Assembly (NCBI RefSeq): GCF_014635285.1
Contig: NZ_BMCR01000010.1
Span: forward strand, 1-64,000
Direction of reading: 5' to 3'
Length of the DNA stretch: 64,000 nucleotides
Origin: Stappia taiwanensis
GTDB taxonomy: Bacteria; Pseudomonadota; Alphaproteobacteria; Rhizobiales; Stappiaceae
The position numbers and the translations under genes were made by a program. This document shows positions 27,942 to 36,214 of this stretch, piece after piece. The stretch's first letter is position 1. Every line of letters begins with the position of its first letter. The notes beneath the pieces are model-generated. The model ran no database searches and was not told where the DNA came from. It saw only the letters and a program-made list of their open reading frames with translations.

Positions 27942-28852
27942 GAAGCGATCTCCTTCACTGGCGCCGGCGCTGAAACGCGCCGCTGTTGCTGGTCGCTCAA
28001 TACGAGCACATTGCCCAGAAGGACCGCCGCCGCCCCTGACAACACATAGCTGTCGATGATCAGATTTTCGAACGCCGCCGACAACAACAGCGCCACCACC
28101 GGAAGCAGCGCCAGCGTATAGGAGGCGCTGGCCGCACCGATACGTTGGACGAGGCTGAAGTACATGAAGAAGGTGACGCAGGAGGCGATCAGCGCGAGAT
28201 AGGCGAGCCCGGCCAGATAGGCGGCGGACATGTCCACACGAAAACTCATGCCCCCGAAAAGGGCGAGCGCAAAGGCGAACAGCGCGCCGAACAGCGCCGC
28301 CCAGCCGATCAGGACAACGATCGGAATGCCGGCGCGCTGGTTGCGCATCGCCACCACGGTGCCGCATCCGGTGCAGGCGGCCGCCGCCAGCGCAAGGGCA
28401 ACCCCGGCAAGCGTCAGTGCGTTCGAGGTCAGCACGGCAAGCTGGGGCAACGCGATCACGGCGAGGCCGGCGACGCCGCACACAATTCCGGCCACCATGC
28501 GTGCCGTCACCGGCATGGAGAGGAACAGCCAGCCGACAAGGGCCGCGAACAGCGACGAGGTCGACAGGATCAGCGCCGCGATACCGGAGGAGATCAGCCG
28601 CGTCGAATGGTAAAAGGTGATGAAGGCAAGCCCGAAGAACAGAACGCCCTGAAGCACCACCCAAGGCCCGTCTTTCCAGCGCAAACCGACCTTCCGACCT
28701 GTCGCGAAACTCCAGCCGAACATCACCAGACTGACCAGCGCCATCCGGTAGCCAACCGACACTTCGGGCGCGCCCGAGATCGCCTGCTGGCCGGTGACGA
28801 TGGCGCTGCTGCCCCACAAGATGGCGGTGGCGGCGAATAGAAGCGCTCTCAT
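27938..28852 (-). CDS. EamA/DMT-family membrane exporter
   Basis: This 304-residue protein has ten predicted helices arranged as two EamA repeats. Examples are LLFAATAILWGSSAIVTGQQ at the N-terminus, IAALILSTSSLFAALVGWLF in the middle and the second repeat from about residue 145. The chosen ATG follows GGAGGGAAGAG. An earlier ATG five codons upstream lacks a site of its own. DMT proteins of this type export amino acids and related metabolites. It is translationally coupled to the downstream RidA gene. Confidence 0.87.
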   Translation of the reverse strand: MRALLFAATAILWGSSAIVTGQQAISGAPEVSVGYRMALVSLVMFGWSFATGRKVGLRWKDGPWVVLQGVLFFGLAFITFYHSTRLISSGIAALILSTSSLFAALVGWLFLSMPVTARMVAGIVCGVAGLAVIALPQLAVLTSNALTLAGVALALAAAACTGCGTVVAMRNQRAGIPIVVLIGWAALFGALFAFALALFGGMSFRVDMSAAYLAGLAYLALIASCVTFFMYFSLVQRIGAASASYTLALLPVVALLLSAAFENLIIDSYVLSGAAAVLLGNVLVLSDQQQRRVSAPAPVKEIAS

Positions 28853-29083
28853 CTCTTCCCTCCGCATTTCCGGCCCGGCAAGGCGTGCAACCGGCCCCGA
28901 CTTGGTCCAGGCCGCACATTGATCAGATGGGCTGCGAATGCCCCCCGGCGAGGCGTTGCCAGGAAGGCATCAGAAGCGAGGGTCCGGCCGGCCCTCACCT
29001 TTCAAATAAATGAAAACACTAAGACTTCCGTCCGCTCTTCGCCTTACCTTCGAACACGTTGGTTCATGCCCTTGCAGACATGC

Positions 29084-29662
29084 CTATGGAGTCCCGGTCG
29101 GCTCGTCCGGCAACCTCTTGCCGCCGCCCTCAGCCTCCTTCAGACCGTGCCAGCCGCGCGCCAGGATCCCCGCGCTTGCATTGTCGAGTTTGGCAAGGAT
29201 GTCGCCGAGTCGGTCCATGTCTTCCTTCGAAATCGAGCCGATCAGTTCCCCGTCCAGGCGCTGCGCAAGATCCGAAATCTCGCGAAAGGCGTCCCAGCCG
29301 TTCTCGGACAGCTCGATCGCCGCATAGCGTCGGTCCGACCGGCCCGCCTGACGCTGGGCAAAACCAAGCTCCACCAGCTGCTTGATAGCCCGGGAGACCG
29401 AAAACTGATCCAGCCCCCCCGCCTGGCAGATTTCCTTGGCACTGGTGCCGGGCCTGTTCGCAACAATGGCCATTACCCGCCAGGACGAACGCGACAGGCC
29501 AAACTTGGGACCATAGAAGGCGCCGAGAACATCGGCGACGCGGGTCGAGATCAGAAACAGGCGATACGGCAGCCAGGTTTCCAGCTGCAGCGCTCCCTCG
29601 CGCTGGCGCCGCGAAGGATCGGCATTGCCCGAATTCGATTTTTGATTGCTTATTGCTTGCAT
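29084..29662 (-). CDS. MarR-family regulator of the aromatic-metabolism cluster
   Basis: This 192-residue protein has a MarR winged helix: FGLSRSSWRVMAIVANRPGT, SAKEICQAGGLDQFSVSRAI, then the wing AGRSDRRYAAIELSENG. It has an extra Gly/Lys-rich tail. The start codon lies inside the inverted repeat TTGCATAGTGCAA, so binding there would directly block its own expression. There is no clear ribosome binding site, so a leaderless start or a slightly later start is possible. The same 16-base sequence upstream of the methyltransferase gene at the far end of the cluster makes this protein the probable regulator of the whole 29-36 kb block. Confidence 0.87.
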   Translation of the reverse strand: MQAISNQKSNSGNADPSRRQREGALQLETWLPYRLFLISTRVADVLGAFYGPKFGLSRSSWRVMAIVANRPGTSAKEICQAGGLDQFSVSRAIKQLVELGFAQRQAGRSDRRYAAIELSENGWDAFREISDLAQRLDGELIGSISKEDMDRLGDILAKLDNASAGILARGWHGLKEAEGGGKRLPDEPTGTP

Positions 29663-29672
29663 AGTGCAATTG
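29657..29672. promoter_or_regulatory. MarR-type operator, copy 1
   Basis: The minus strand reads CAATTGCACTATGCAA, with the inverted repeat TTGCA-CTA-TGCAA. It overlaps the start codon of the MarR gene and lies in the spacer divergent from the YciI-like gene. An identical 16-mer is present at 36511-36526. Confidence 0.7.
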
Positions 29673-29783
29673 TATCTCGTTTAATCCGCAATGGCAATGG
29701 CCTTTGCCATCACGCTCAACACCTTGGGGAAGGAAACGCCGACAGAAGGGTCCCGAGACACCGAACCGGGGAGTTTCCGGACC

Positions 29784-30116
29784 ATGCCCTTCGTCGTTCA
29801 TTGCATCGACCGGCCGAATGCCGGCGGCCTGCGCCAGCGGACGCGGACCGAACATCTTGAATACATGATTGCCCATGAAGAGTGCATCGCGTTCGGAGGA
29901 CCGTTGCAGAGCGACGACGGATCCAGGGTGATCGGCAGCCTCATGGTGCTGATCTATGAGACGCGCGAGGCGGTCGATGCCTTCCTGGCAGCGGAGCCCT
30001 ACACCTGCACGGGCCTGTTTGCGGAAGTGAAGATCTGCCGGCTGCGCCAGATGGTGCCGGAAAATCCGCCCGGCCTGTTGCGGCGGGAACTGGAGCGCCA
30101 GCGCACCGGCGCATAG
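29784..30116 (+). CDS. YciI-like protein
   Basis: The start MPFVVHCIDRPNAGGLR gives 110 residues, a normal YciI length. In-frame codons upstream have no family character. It shows the ferredoxin-like fold segments VVHCIDRPNAG, the RTEHLEYMIAH helix (with the conserved His), GGPLQSDDGSRVIGSLMVLI and AVDAFLAAEPYTCTGLFAEV. YciI-like proteins are small alpha-beta-barrel proteins proposed to act as dehydrochlorinase- or lyase-type enzymes. The real activity here is unknown. It is divergent from the MarR gene across the shared operator and is followed by a strong terminator hairpin. Confidence 0.82.
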   Translation: MPFVVHCIDRPNAGGLRQRTRTEHLEYMIAHEECIAFGGPLQSDDGSRVIGSLMVLIYETREAVDAFLAAEPYTCTGLFAEVKICRLRQMVPENPPGLLRRELERQRTGA

Positions 30117-30139
30117 GCCCTTGCCCGCCAGCAAGGGAC

Positions 30140-30175
30140 GCGAACGGGCGGAGCGCATCCGCCCCGCCCGTTCGC
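30140..30175. terminator. Bidirectional terminator hairpin
   Basis: GCGAACGGGCG and CGCCCGTTCGC form a perfect 11-bp stem with extra inner pairing. It lies between the convergent YciI-like gene and the ABC ATPase gene. Thymine runs are weak on both sides. Confidence 0.6.
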
Positions 30176-30198
30176 ATCCCCGTTGTCGCCGCTTGCGC

Positions 30199-30996
30199 TC
30201 ACCCCAGAAGCAGTTGATCGTCCTCCACCTCGCCTCCGGTCGTCTTCTTGAAAAGGTCGAGCAAATCCGCAACGGTGTAGCGCTTCCGGTCTTCGCCGCG
30301 AATGTCGAGCAACACGCGCCCAGCGTTCATCATGATGGTCCGGCTGCCATAGTCCAGTGAGTTGCGCATACTGTGGGTCACCATCAGGGCGGTGAGTTTC
30401 TGCTCCCCGGTGATTTCCGCCGACAGCTCCAGCACCGTTGCCGCAGCGCCCGGATCGAGCGCCGCTGTGTGTTCGTCCAGGATTAGGATCTTCATCGGCA
30501 ACAGAGTTGCCATCAGCAGGCTGAGCGCCTGCCTCTGCCCTCCCGACAACGTGCCGACCATCGCCCCGAGCCGGTCCTCCAGCCCCATGCCCAATCGGGC
30601 TAGCTGTTCGGTAAGATGGCGACGTTCTACGCCCCGGCCCAGTGCCCTGCGCAGGCCGCGACGTCCCCCGCGGCTGGCGGCAAGTGCTAGATTCTCCTCC
30701 ACCGTGAGAGAACTGCAGGTCCCCGCCCGCGGCTCCTGAAACACCCGGCCGAGCAGCCCCGCGCGCCGCTCTGTCGGCCAGCCCGTCACATCGTGACCGT
30801 CGATGTAGACCCCGCCCCGGTCCAGCCGGACATCCCCGGACACCGCCGACAGCAGCGTTGACTTCCCCGCGCCGTTGGTGCCGATCACGGTGACGAATTC
30901 CCCCTTCTCGATGTCGAGATTCACACCGCGCAGGGCCGGAACCGCCAGCGGCGTACCCGGGTTGAAGGTGACATGGGCATCGCAGATGTTGAGCAT
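30199..30996 (-). CDS. ABC transporter ATPase (TrpXYZ/COG1101-type importer)
   Basis: This 265-residue ATPase has Walker A GTNGAGKST, Q-loop region VFQEPRAGTCSSLTVEENLA, signature LSGGQRQAL, Walker B ILILDEHTAALDP and H-loop VTHSM. The sequence DEHTAALDP with His after DE is the variant typical of the COG1101 group that serves periplasmic binding proteins of the PF04392 type. It is the last gene of a permease, binding protein and enzyme operon. Related TrpXYZ systems import tryptophan, so an aromatic amino acid or keto acid is a reasonable substrate guess. Confidence 0.9.
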   Translation of the reverse strand: MLNICDAHVTFNPGTPLAVPALRGVNLDIEKGEFVTVIGTNGAGKSTLLSAVSGDVRLDRGGVYIDGHDVTGWPTERRAGLLGRVFQEPRAGTCSSLTVEENLALAASRGGRRGLRRALGRGVERRHLTEQLARLGMGLEDRLGAMVGTLSGGQRQALSLLMATLLPMKILILDEHTAALDPGAAATVLELSAEITGEQKLTALMVTHSMRNSLDYGSRTIMMNAGRVLLDIRGEDRKRYTVADLLDLFKKTTGGEVEDDQLLLG

Positions 30997-31000
30997 TCAC

Positions 31001-31933
31001 TTATCCTTCCTGGGTCTGCCGACGTGGCAGAAGGCCCAAGAGCTTGGGCCACAGCCGAAGCCGCAGACGGCGTCGGGCCTGGGACAAGATGACGGCGACC
31101 GCGACAACCACCGCCGTCACGAGATTGAGATCCTGCGCCTGAATGCCGAGAAACCCGGCGCTGAGCGCGGCCGCTATGAAGAAGCGGTAGAGGACCGCCC
31201 CGATCAGGCAGCCCAGAGTTGCCCAGACCACCCTGACCGGACCGAGCAGGGTTTCGCCGATGATCAGAGCCGCCAGACCGATCACGATGGTGCCGATGCC
31301 CATGGAAACATCGGCAACGCCCTGGCTTTGGGCAAACAGCGATCCCGCCAGGCCGACCAGGCCATTGCTCAGGGTCATGCCGACCAGCGTCATCCGGTTG
31401 TTGTCGACCGACTGGGCCCGCGCCATCGTCGGGTTTTCACCGCTGGCCCGCAGCGCCAGTCCGACTTGGGTGGCCAGGAACCAGTCGACCAGGAACTTCA
31501 TGGCAAGAGCGATGACAAGGAGGATCGCACTGTTGGTCCACACACCAAGATCGAGCACACCCTCGAAGGGCGTGAAGATCGTCGAGTGATCGTAGAGCGA
31601 GATATTCGGCCGCCCCATCACGCGCAGATTGATCGAATAAAGCGCGACCATCGTCAGGATGCCTGCAAGCAGGTTCAGGATCCGAAACCGCACATTGAGA
31701 AAGCCTGCGACATAGCCGGCGGCAGCGCCGGCCACGGTTCCGATTGCGGTGGCGACAAACGGGTCAATCCCGTTCACGATGGCGACCGCTGTCGCGGCAG
31801 CGCCCAGAGGGAAGCTGCCGTCGACCGTCAGGTCCGGGAAATTGAGGACACGGAAGGAGAGATAGACCGCCAGCGCCACGAGGGAAAAGAGCAAGCCGGC
31901 TTCGATGGCTCCGGAAACGGCGAGGGCACTCAT
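31001..31933 (-). CDS. ABC transporter permease (COG4120 type)
   Basis: The start MSALAVSGAIEAGLLFSLVA gives 310 residues with about eight membrane helices. It carries the COG4120 signature region LSFRVLNFPDLTVDGSFPLG followed by AAATAVAIVNGIDP, and a later GLALRASGENPTMARAQSVD segment of the branched-chain-type permease fold. Longer in-frame extension upstream runs into the binding-protein gene and is not credible. The stop sits four bases before the ATPase start and the ATG one base after the binding-protein stop, a tight ABC import operon. Confidence 0.9.
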   Translation of the reverse strand: MSALAVSGAIEAGLLFSLVALAVYLSFRVLNFPDLTVDGSFPLGAAATAVAIVNGIDPFVATAIGTVAGAAAGYVAGFLNVRFRILNLLAGILTMVALYSINLRVMGRPNISLYDHSTIFTPFEGVLDLGVWTNSAILLVIALAMKFLVDWFLATQVGLALRASGENPTMARAQSVDNNRMTLVGMTLSNGLVGLAGSLFAQSQGVADVSMGIGTIVIGLAALIIGETLLGPVRVVWATLGCLIGAVLYRFFIAAALSAGFLGIQAQDLNLVTAVVVAVAVILSQARRRLRLRLWPKLLGLLPRRQTQEG

Positions 31934-31934
31934 G

Positions 31935-32903
31935 CTAATCCACCACCTTCGTTGCCGATGCCAGCAGCTCTTCGGACAGGCGAACCCCCATCGCCGCAGC
32001 GGCAGATCTGTTGAGATAAAGGTCCTGGGTCTTGAGCGTTGCCACCGGGATCGACGCCGGGCTTTCGCCCTGAAGCACCCGCACGGCCATCTGTCCGGTG
32101 AGGCGCCCGAGCTTGTAGTAATCGAACCCAAGTGCGGCCAGAGCCCCCCGCTCAACCGAATCCGTATCGCTGGCAAACACAGGAACTTTTGCCTTCCTGC
32201 CAACATTGACGACGCTTTCGACGGCGGCGACCACCGTGCTGTCGGTCGGGATGAGGATTACATCGGCCCGGTCCGCCAGGCTCAACGCCGCATCCGCCAC
32301 CATGGCCGTCTGCGCAGCGGTGCTCTCCGCAATCTCAAGGCCATGCGTCGCCAGCTCCTTCGTCAGAGCCTCGACCTGGGAGACGGAATTGGCCTCCCCA
32401 GCGTTATAGATGACGCCAACCGTCTTCACGTCCGGAACCAGCGCCTTGATCAGCTTCAGGGTCGGCCCGAACGGTTGCCGGTCACTGACCCCGGTGATGC
32501 TGCCACCCGGAGCTTCCAGACTGGCCACGAGTTTCGCCCCGACCGGGTCGGTCACCGCCGAAAACAACACCGGAATGTCACCCGCGGCGCTCTGCAGAGC
32601 CTGTGCCGACGGCGTGCTGATGCCGACAAGCAGATCGGCCCCCAAGCCGGCGAATTCCCGGGCGATCTGGAGTTGGGTCGGCATGTTGCCCTGGGCACTC
32701 TGGACATGGAGCTTGAGAGTCTCCTCCTCCTTGTAGCCGCTCTCGGCAAGCTCATCGATGATGCCCTTGCGCGTCGCATCAATGGCCGGGTGATCGATGA
32801 TATAGGTGATGGCAACCTGCGGCGTGTCCGCACGGGTCGCCGCCGAGCCGGCGGCGACGAGCAGGAGCGCCGTCGCGACTGAGGCCAGTTTCCAATGAAA
32901 CAT
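31935..32903 (-). CDS. ABC transporter substrate-binding protein (PF04392/TrpX type)
   Basis: This 322-residue protein has a signal peptide (WKLASVATALLLVAAGSAA, cleavage near TRADTP). The PF04392 fold follows: VAITYIIDHPAIDATRKGII, the ADLLVGISTPSAQALQSAA strand-turn, PVLFSAVTDPVGAKLVASLE, and VKTVGVIYNAGEANSVSQVE. This family includes TrpX and other aromatic or unknown ligand binders. In the gene neighbourhood of prephenate dehydratase and a 2-hydroxyacid oxidase, a phenylalanine-, tryptophan- or aryl-keto-acid-like ligand is the most economical idea. Confidence 0.9.
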   Translation of the reverse strand: MFHWKLASVATALLLVAAGSAATRADTPQVAITYIIDHPAIDATRKGIIDELAESGYKEEETLKLHVQSAQGNMPTQLQIAREFAGLGADLLVGISTPSAQALQSAAGDIPVLFSAVTDPVGAKLVASLEAPGGSITGVSDRQPFGPTLKLIKALVPDVKTVGVIYNAGEANSVSQVEALTKELATHGLEIAESTAAQTAMVADAALSLADRADVILIPTDSTVVAAVESVVNVGRKAKVPVFASDTDSVERGALAALGFDYYKLGRLTGQMAVRVLQGESPASIPVATLKTQDLYLNRSAAAAMGVRLSEELLASATKVVD

Positions 32904-32962
32904 CTTGGCTGTTCCTTTCTGGGTCTTACATTTTTTTGTCTGGAAGTTTTTGTCTCTCGCTG

Positions 32963-34192
32963 TCAGGACAGCAGGCTTTGCGGTTTGGCCGGGACCACCG
33001 CCACAGGCTCAGGAAACAGCGGCTGGAACATCAGCTCGGGCCGTTCCGGCGGACGGTGACGGCGCAGCATGGACAAGTCGAAATCCTTCACGGAACGCGC
33101 GCCCATCAACATCTGCGCGACGGCAAGTTCGCTCTTCAGAACGCCGAGCGCCTGCCGGACGCCTTCCTCGCCGCCGCTCGCCAGGGCATAGAGGGTCGCC
33201 CGGCCGATCTGCACCGCATCGGCCCCCAGCGCCAGGGCGCGCGCAATATCCGATCCGGTGCGAAACCCGCTGTCGACCAGAAGGGTGAGCTGCGAACCGG
33301 CGGCCGAACGGAATTCGGGCAGGATGTCAATGGTAGCAACCGCGCCATCGAGTTGCCGCCCGCCGTGGTTGCTGACGACAATACCGTCGACTCCGATCTC
33401 AAGCGCCTTGGGTACCTGTCCGGGGTCCAGCAGCCCCTTGACGATCAAAGGGCCAGTCCAGGTTTCGCGCACCCATTTAAGATCTTCCCAACCGACCGAA
33501 GGGTCGAGCTGCGACTGCATCAACTCCGCAATTGTGTCGGTCTGTCGCAATCCCAATTCCGCGGCCATGACCTCCAGTGTCGGAGGGCCCGAACGCGCCA
33601 TCCGCAAGGTCCAGGCCGGATGGGCGAGCAGGCTGGCCAGCTTTCCCGGGCTCCAGCGGAACGGCAGCGAAAAGCCGTTGCGGACATCGCGCAGGCGGCG
33701 GCCGGGAATGGCGTTGTCAACGGTGACTTCCAACGCGCTGAATCCGAGGGTTCGCGCTCTGGCCAGCAGCCTTCGGCTCACCGCCCGGTCCCTGAACAGA
33801 TAGAGCTGGAACCACTTGTCCCCCGCGCCCGCCCTTGCAAGATCTTCCATGCTGACCGTTGCCGCCGTGCTCATGACGAAGGGAATGCCCGTGTCGGCGG
33901 CGGCGCGGGCCAGATCGAGATCGCCTTGCGGCCAGGCGGCACCAGCAAGGCCGGTCGGACCGATGATCACCGGCATGGCATGATCACGCCCAAACAGGTT
34001 AACCGACTGGGAACACTGACTAACGTCGACCGGCGCGCGACCGAGCAGCCGGACGCGATCAAGCGCGGCCCGGTTTTCCGCCAACGTATTTTCGCCGCCA
34101 CTGCCACCATCGATGAAGTCGAACACGAAACGCGGCAAGCGGCGGCGCGCACACTCGCGGAACTCGGCAATCGACTGCGGGTGATGGGTCAT
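32963..34192 (-). CDS. FMN-dependent alpha-hydroxy acid oxidase/dehydrogenase
   Basis: The start MTHHPQSIAEFRECARRRLP follows AGGGAGGACAAAAGG and gives 409 residues. It is a TIM-barrel FMN enzyme of the lactate/mandelate dehydrogenase family. FDFIDGGSGGENTLAENR lies at the N-terminus, VIIGPTGLAGAAWPQGD and FQLYLFRD in the barrel, the catalytic region VSNHGGRQLDGAVATIDILP contains the active-site His and Arg, and LLVDSGFRTGSDIARALALG and AVQIGRATLYALASGG bind FMN phosphate. It oxidises a 2-hydroxy acid to the 2-oxo acid. With a prephenate dehydratase next door, phenyllactate or a mandelate is the suggested substrate. Confidence 0.9.
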   Translation of the reverse strand: MTHHPQSIAEFRECARRRLPRFVFDFIDGGSGGENTLAENRAALDRVRLLGRAPVDVSQCSQSVNLFGRDHAMPVIIGPTGLAGAAWPQGDLDLARAAADTGIPFVMSTAATVSMEDLARAGAGDKWFQLYLFRDRAVSRRLLARARTLGFSALEVTVDNAIPGRRLRDVRNGFSLPFRWSPGKLASLLAHPAWTLRMARSGPPTLEVMAAELGLRQTDTIAELMQSQLDPSVGWEDLKWVRETWTGPLIVKGLLDPGQVPKALEIGVDGIVVSNHGGRQLDGAVATIDILPEFRSAAGSQLTLLVDSGFRTGSDIARALALGADAVQIGRATLYALASGGEEGVRQALGVLKSELAVAQMLMGARSVKDFDLSMLRRHRPPERPELMFQPLFPEPVAVVPAKPQSLLS

Positions 34193-34303
34193 GGCCCTTT
34201 TGTCCTCCCTGGCAAACAAACGAAACTGGCTCGGTGGCCCGACCTGGATCACCGAAGCGCGGCTCCCTCCCGGAACGACCTGCCCAACCTCCCCGGCGCT
34301 TGG

Positions 34304-35194
34304 CTACAGTACGCAGGCCCGCCCCGACGCCGGGATGGCACCCGCCCGAGCGTGCACACCGGTGCCCTGCATGGGAAACACGCCCAGGATGGTGAGGCGG
34401 GAGGTGTGGCGTTTGAGACGGTCGAGCGCCCGGGCAACCGGCGGCTGGTGCGGATGTCCCTCGATCTCGCAGAGAAACCGGGTTGCGACAAACTGGCCGT
34501 CGACCAGATAGCTTTCCAGCCGGGTCAGATTGACGCCGTTGTCGGCAAAGCCCTTGACGGCCTGCGACAAGGCCCCCGGCGTGTTGCGGAGATCGAACAG
34601 CAGACAGGTGAGAACGCCCGGCGTCTCCGCGCAGGGCAGCTCGGGCTTGGCCGCCAGCACATAAGACCGGGTCATATTGAAAGGGACGTCTTCAATATTG
34701 CGCTTCAATACCTTCAGGCCATGGATGCGCGCGGCCTGCTGCGAGGCAACCGCCGCATCCCGCCCCGACGGATCCTGCCGGAGACGTGCCGCAGCGGTGG
34801 CTGTGTTGCTCGCCTCCACGGGCACCAGCGCATGCCTCGAGAGAAACCTCTGGATCTGCGCCAGCGCGACGGGATGCGAATGCACCCGCTCGATCCGGTC
34901 AAACGTACAGCCCTCCGGCGCCATCAGATGGAGTTCGATGCGCTGGAAGACCTCACCAACGATGGCCAGACCCATATCTGGCAGCAGAAGGTGCGTATCC
35001 GGGACGCGCCCGGCAAGGATGTTCTCGCACGGCAGCATGGCGGCGGAGGCCTTGCCCTTGCGCACCAGGTCAATCACCTGAAACAGGCTGTCGCAGCCAC
35101 TGCACCGCGCACGCGGGAACGCGGCCTGGCAGGCGACATGGGCGAATGCTCCCGGACTTCCATGATAGACTATGACGTCCGGATCGAACCGCAT
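34304..35194 (-). CDS. Divergent prephenate dehydratase with ACT domain
   Basis: From MRFDPDVIVYHGSPGAFAHV the protein has 296 residues, the usual length. An upstream ATG at 35407, seven bases after the methyltransferase stop, would add 71 Arg/Gly-rich residues of doubtful reality. The PDT domain has AAMLPCENILAGRVPDTHLL and NMTRSYVLA, where the catalytic Thr is kept but the usual Phe of TRF is Ser. The ACT domain reads LRNTPGALSQAVKGFADNGV then LTRLESYLV. The enzyme makes phenylpyruvate from prephenate. Its divergence and clustering with a hydroxyacid oxidase and transporter suggest specialised rather than housekeeping use. Confidence 0.85.
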   Translation of the reverse strand: MRFDPDVIVYHGSPGAFAHVACQAAFPRARCSGCDSLFQVIDLVRKGKASAAMLPCENILAGRVPDTHLLLPDMGLAIVGEVFQRIELHLMAPEGCTFDRIERVHSHPVALAQIQRFLSRHALVPVEASNTATAAARLRQDPSGRDAAVASQQAARIHGLKVLKRNIEDVPFNMTRSYVLAAKPELPCAETPGVLTCLLFDLRNTPGALSQAVKGFADNGVNLTRLESYLVDGQFVATRFLCEIEGHPHQPPVARALDRLKRHTSRLTILGVFPMQGTGVHARAGAIPASGRACVL

Positions 35195-35413
35195 CCGGGA
35201 ACTGGTTCGTCCCGGCTCCTGGCGGGTGACCAGGCTTCGGCCCGCGCGCACCGAGCGCAGGGCCGCATCGCCGCCTCCCCGCCCCACGACGCGCAGTGCC
35301 GGACGGGTCCGCCCCGTATCGCTGCCGCGCGTGTGGCCCTCGCCCGGCGAACGGCCGCCACCACGTTTCGAAGCCCGGGCACGAAGTGACAGAAACGACA
35401 CCATCATCAGGCC

Positions 35414-36214
35414 TCACCCTTGTGAGGGCCGCTGTGCGGTCATCACCGTCATCGGCCAGAGCAGAGCCCATCCGGAAGCGGTCTCGCTGACACTCAGATG
35501 GCGATCCGCTGCCTCAAGGCAGTCGCCGGCCGTGTAGCCGGGCTTTGCGGAAAACAAAAGCTGCAGAAAGCGGCCGATATCCTCCCGCCGCGCGAACTCC
35601 CAAGGGGTGATCACATCGTGAAACTCCGGCGTCTCCCAGCCCGATAACACACACAGGCTTTCGGCGAATTCCTGCGACAGGAAGGCAACCTCATGCCCCG
35701 TAGTGCAACTGCGCGCGATGAAACTGTCGAAATACCGGGCCAGCGGCGTTCCGGCGAACACGTCGGCGATCACCAGGCGACCTCCGGGCCGCACCAGATC
35801 CGCAAAACGGTTAAAGGCAGCGGTCTTGTCGGTGACGTGATGCAGCGCGCCGCGGCTCCAGACCGCATCGAAGTCCTTGAAGTTGATGTCCAGAACATCG
35901 GCCGACGCCGGAACCACCCGGATATTGCCGAACGCGCCGCCTCGCTCCAGACCTACCAACTGGTCGACGGACGGATCGCTGGCGACCAGAAGCCCATTAG
36001 CGCCGACACACGCGGCAATCGCCTTGCTAAAATACCCGTTTCCAGCGCCGACCTCCAGGATGCGCTCGCCCGGCGCCGGGGCTAGGAACCGCGTCATGCA
36101 GGCAATGTCAGGGCGCCATGCATCCGCATAAAGCGACAGGGCATCGCGGTAGTTCGAGGAACGCTCTCCCATGAACTCCAGAGACTTGCCCGCTGTGTTT
36201 GCATCGACATACAT
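35414..36214 (-). CDS. Class I SAM-dependent methyltransferase
   Basis: The start MYVDANTAGKSLEFMGERSS has AAGGAG at good spacing and gives 266 residues. The Rossmann fold shows motif I ERILEVGAGNGYFSKAI, motif II VASDPSVDQLVGLE, DAVWSRGALHHVTDKTAAFN and LVRPGGRLVIADVFAG, as in small-molecule (UbiE-like) methyltransferases. It is the first gene of the minus-strand operon and lies downstream of the second MarR operator copy. The acceptor is unknown. Aromatic products of the neighbouring enzymes are candidates. Confidence 0.87.
   Translation of the reverse strand: MYVDANTAGKSLEFMGERSSNYRDALSLYADAWRPDIACMTRFLAPAPGERILEVGAGNGYFSKAIAACVGANGLLVASDPSVDQLVGLERGGAFGNIRVVPASADVLDINFKDFDAVWSRGALHHVTDKTAAFNRFADLVRPGGRLVIADVFAGTPLARYFDSFIARSCTTGHEVAFLSQEFAESLCVLSGWETPEFHDVITPWEFARREDIGRFLQLLFSAKPGYTAGDCLEAADRHLSVSETASGWALLWPMTVMTAQRPSQG

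Noticed and set aside
32936-35389. An 817-codon plus-strand open frame opposite the FMN oxidase and prephenate dehydratase
   Set aside because: The minus strand carries the complete FMN-binding and PDT/ACT motifs. The plus frame is an Arg/Gln/Pro-rich shadow.
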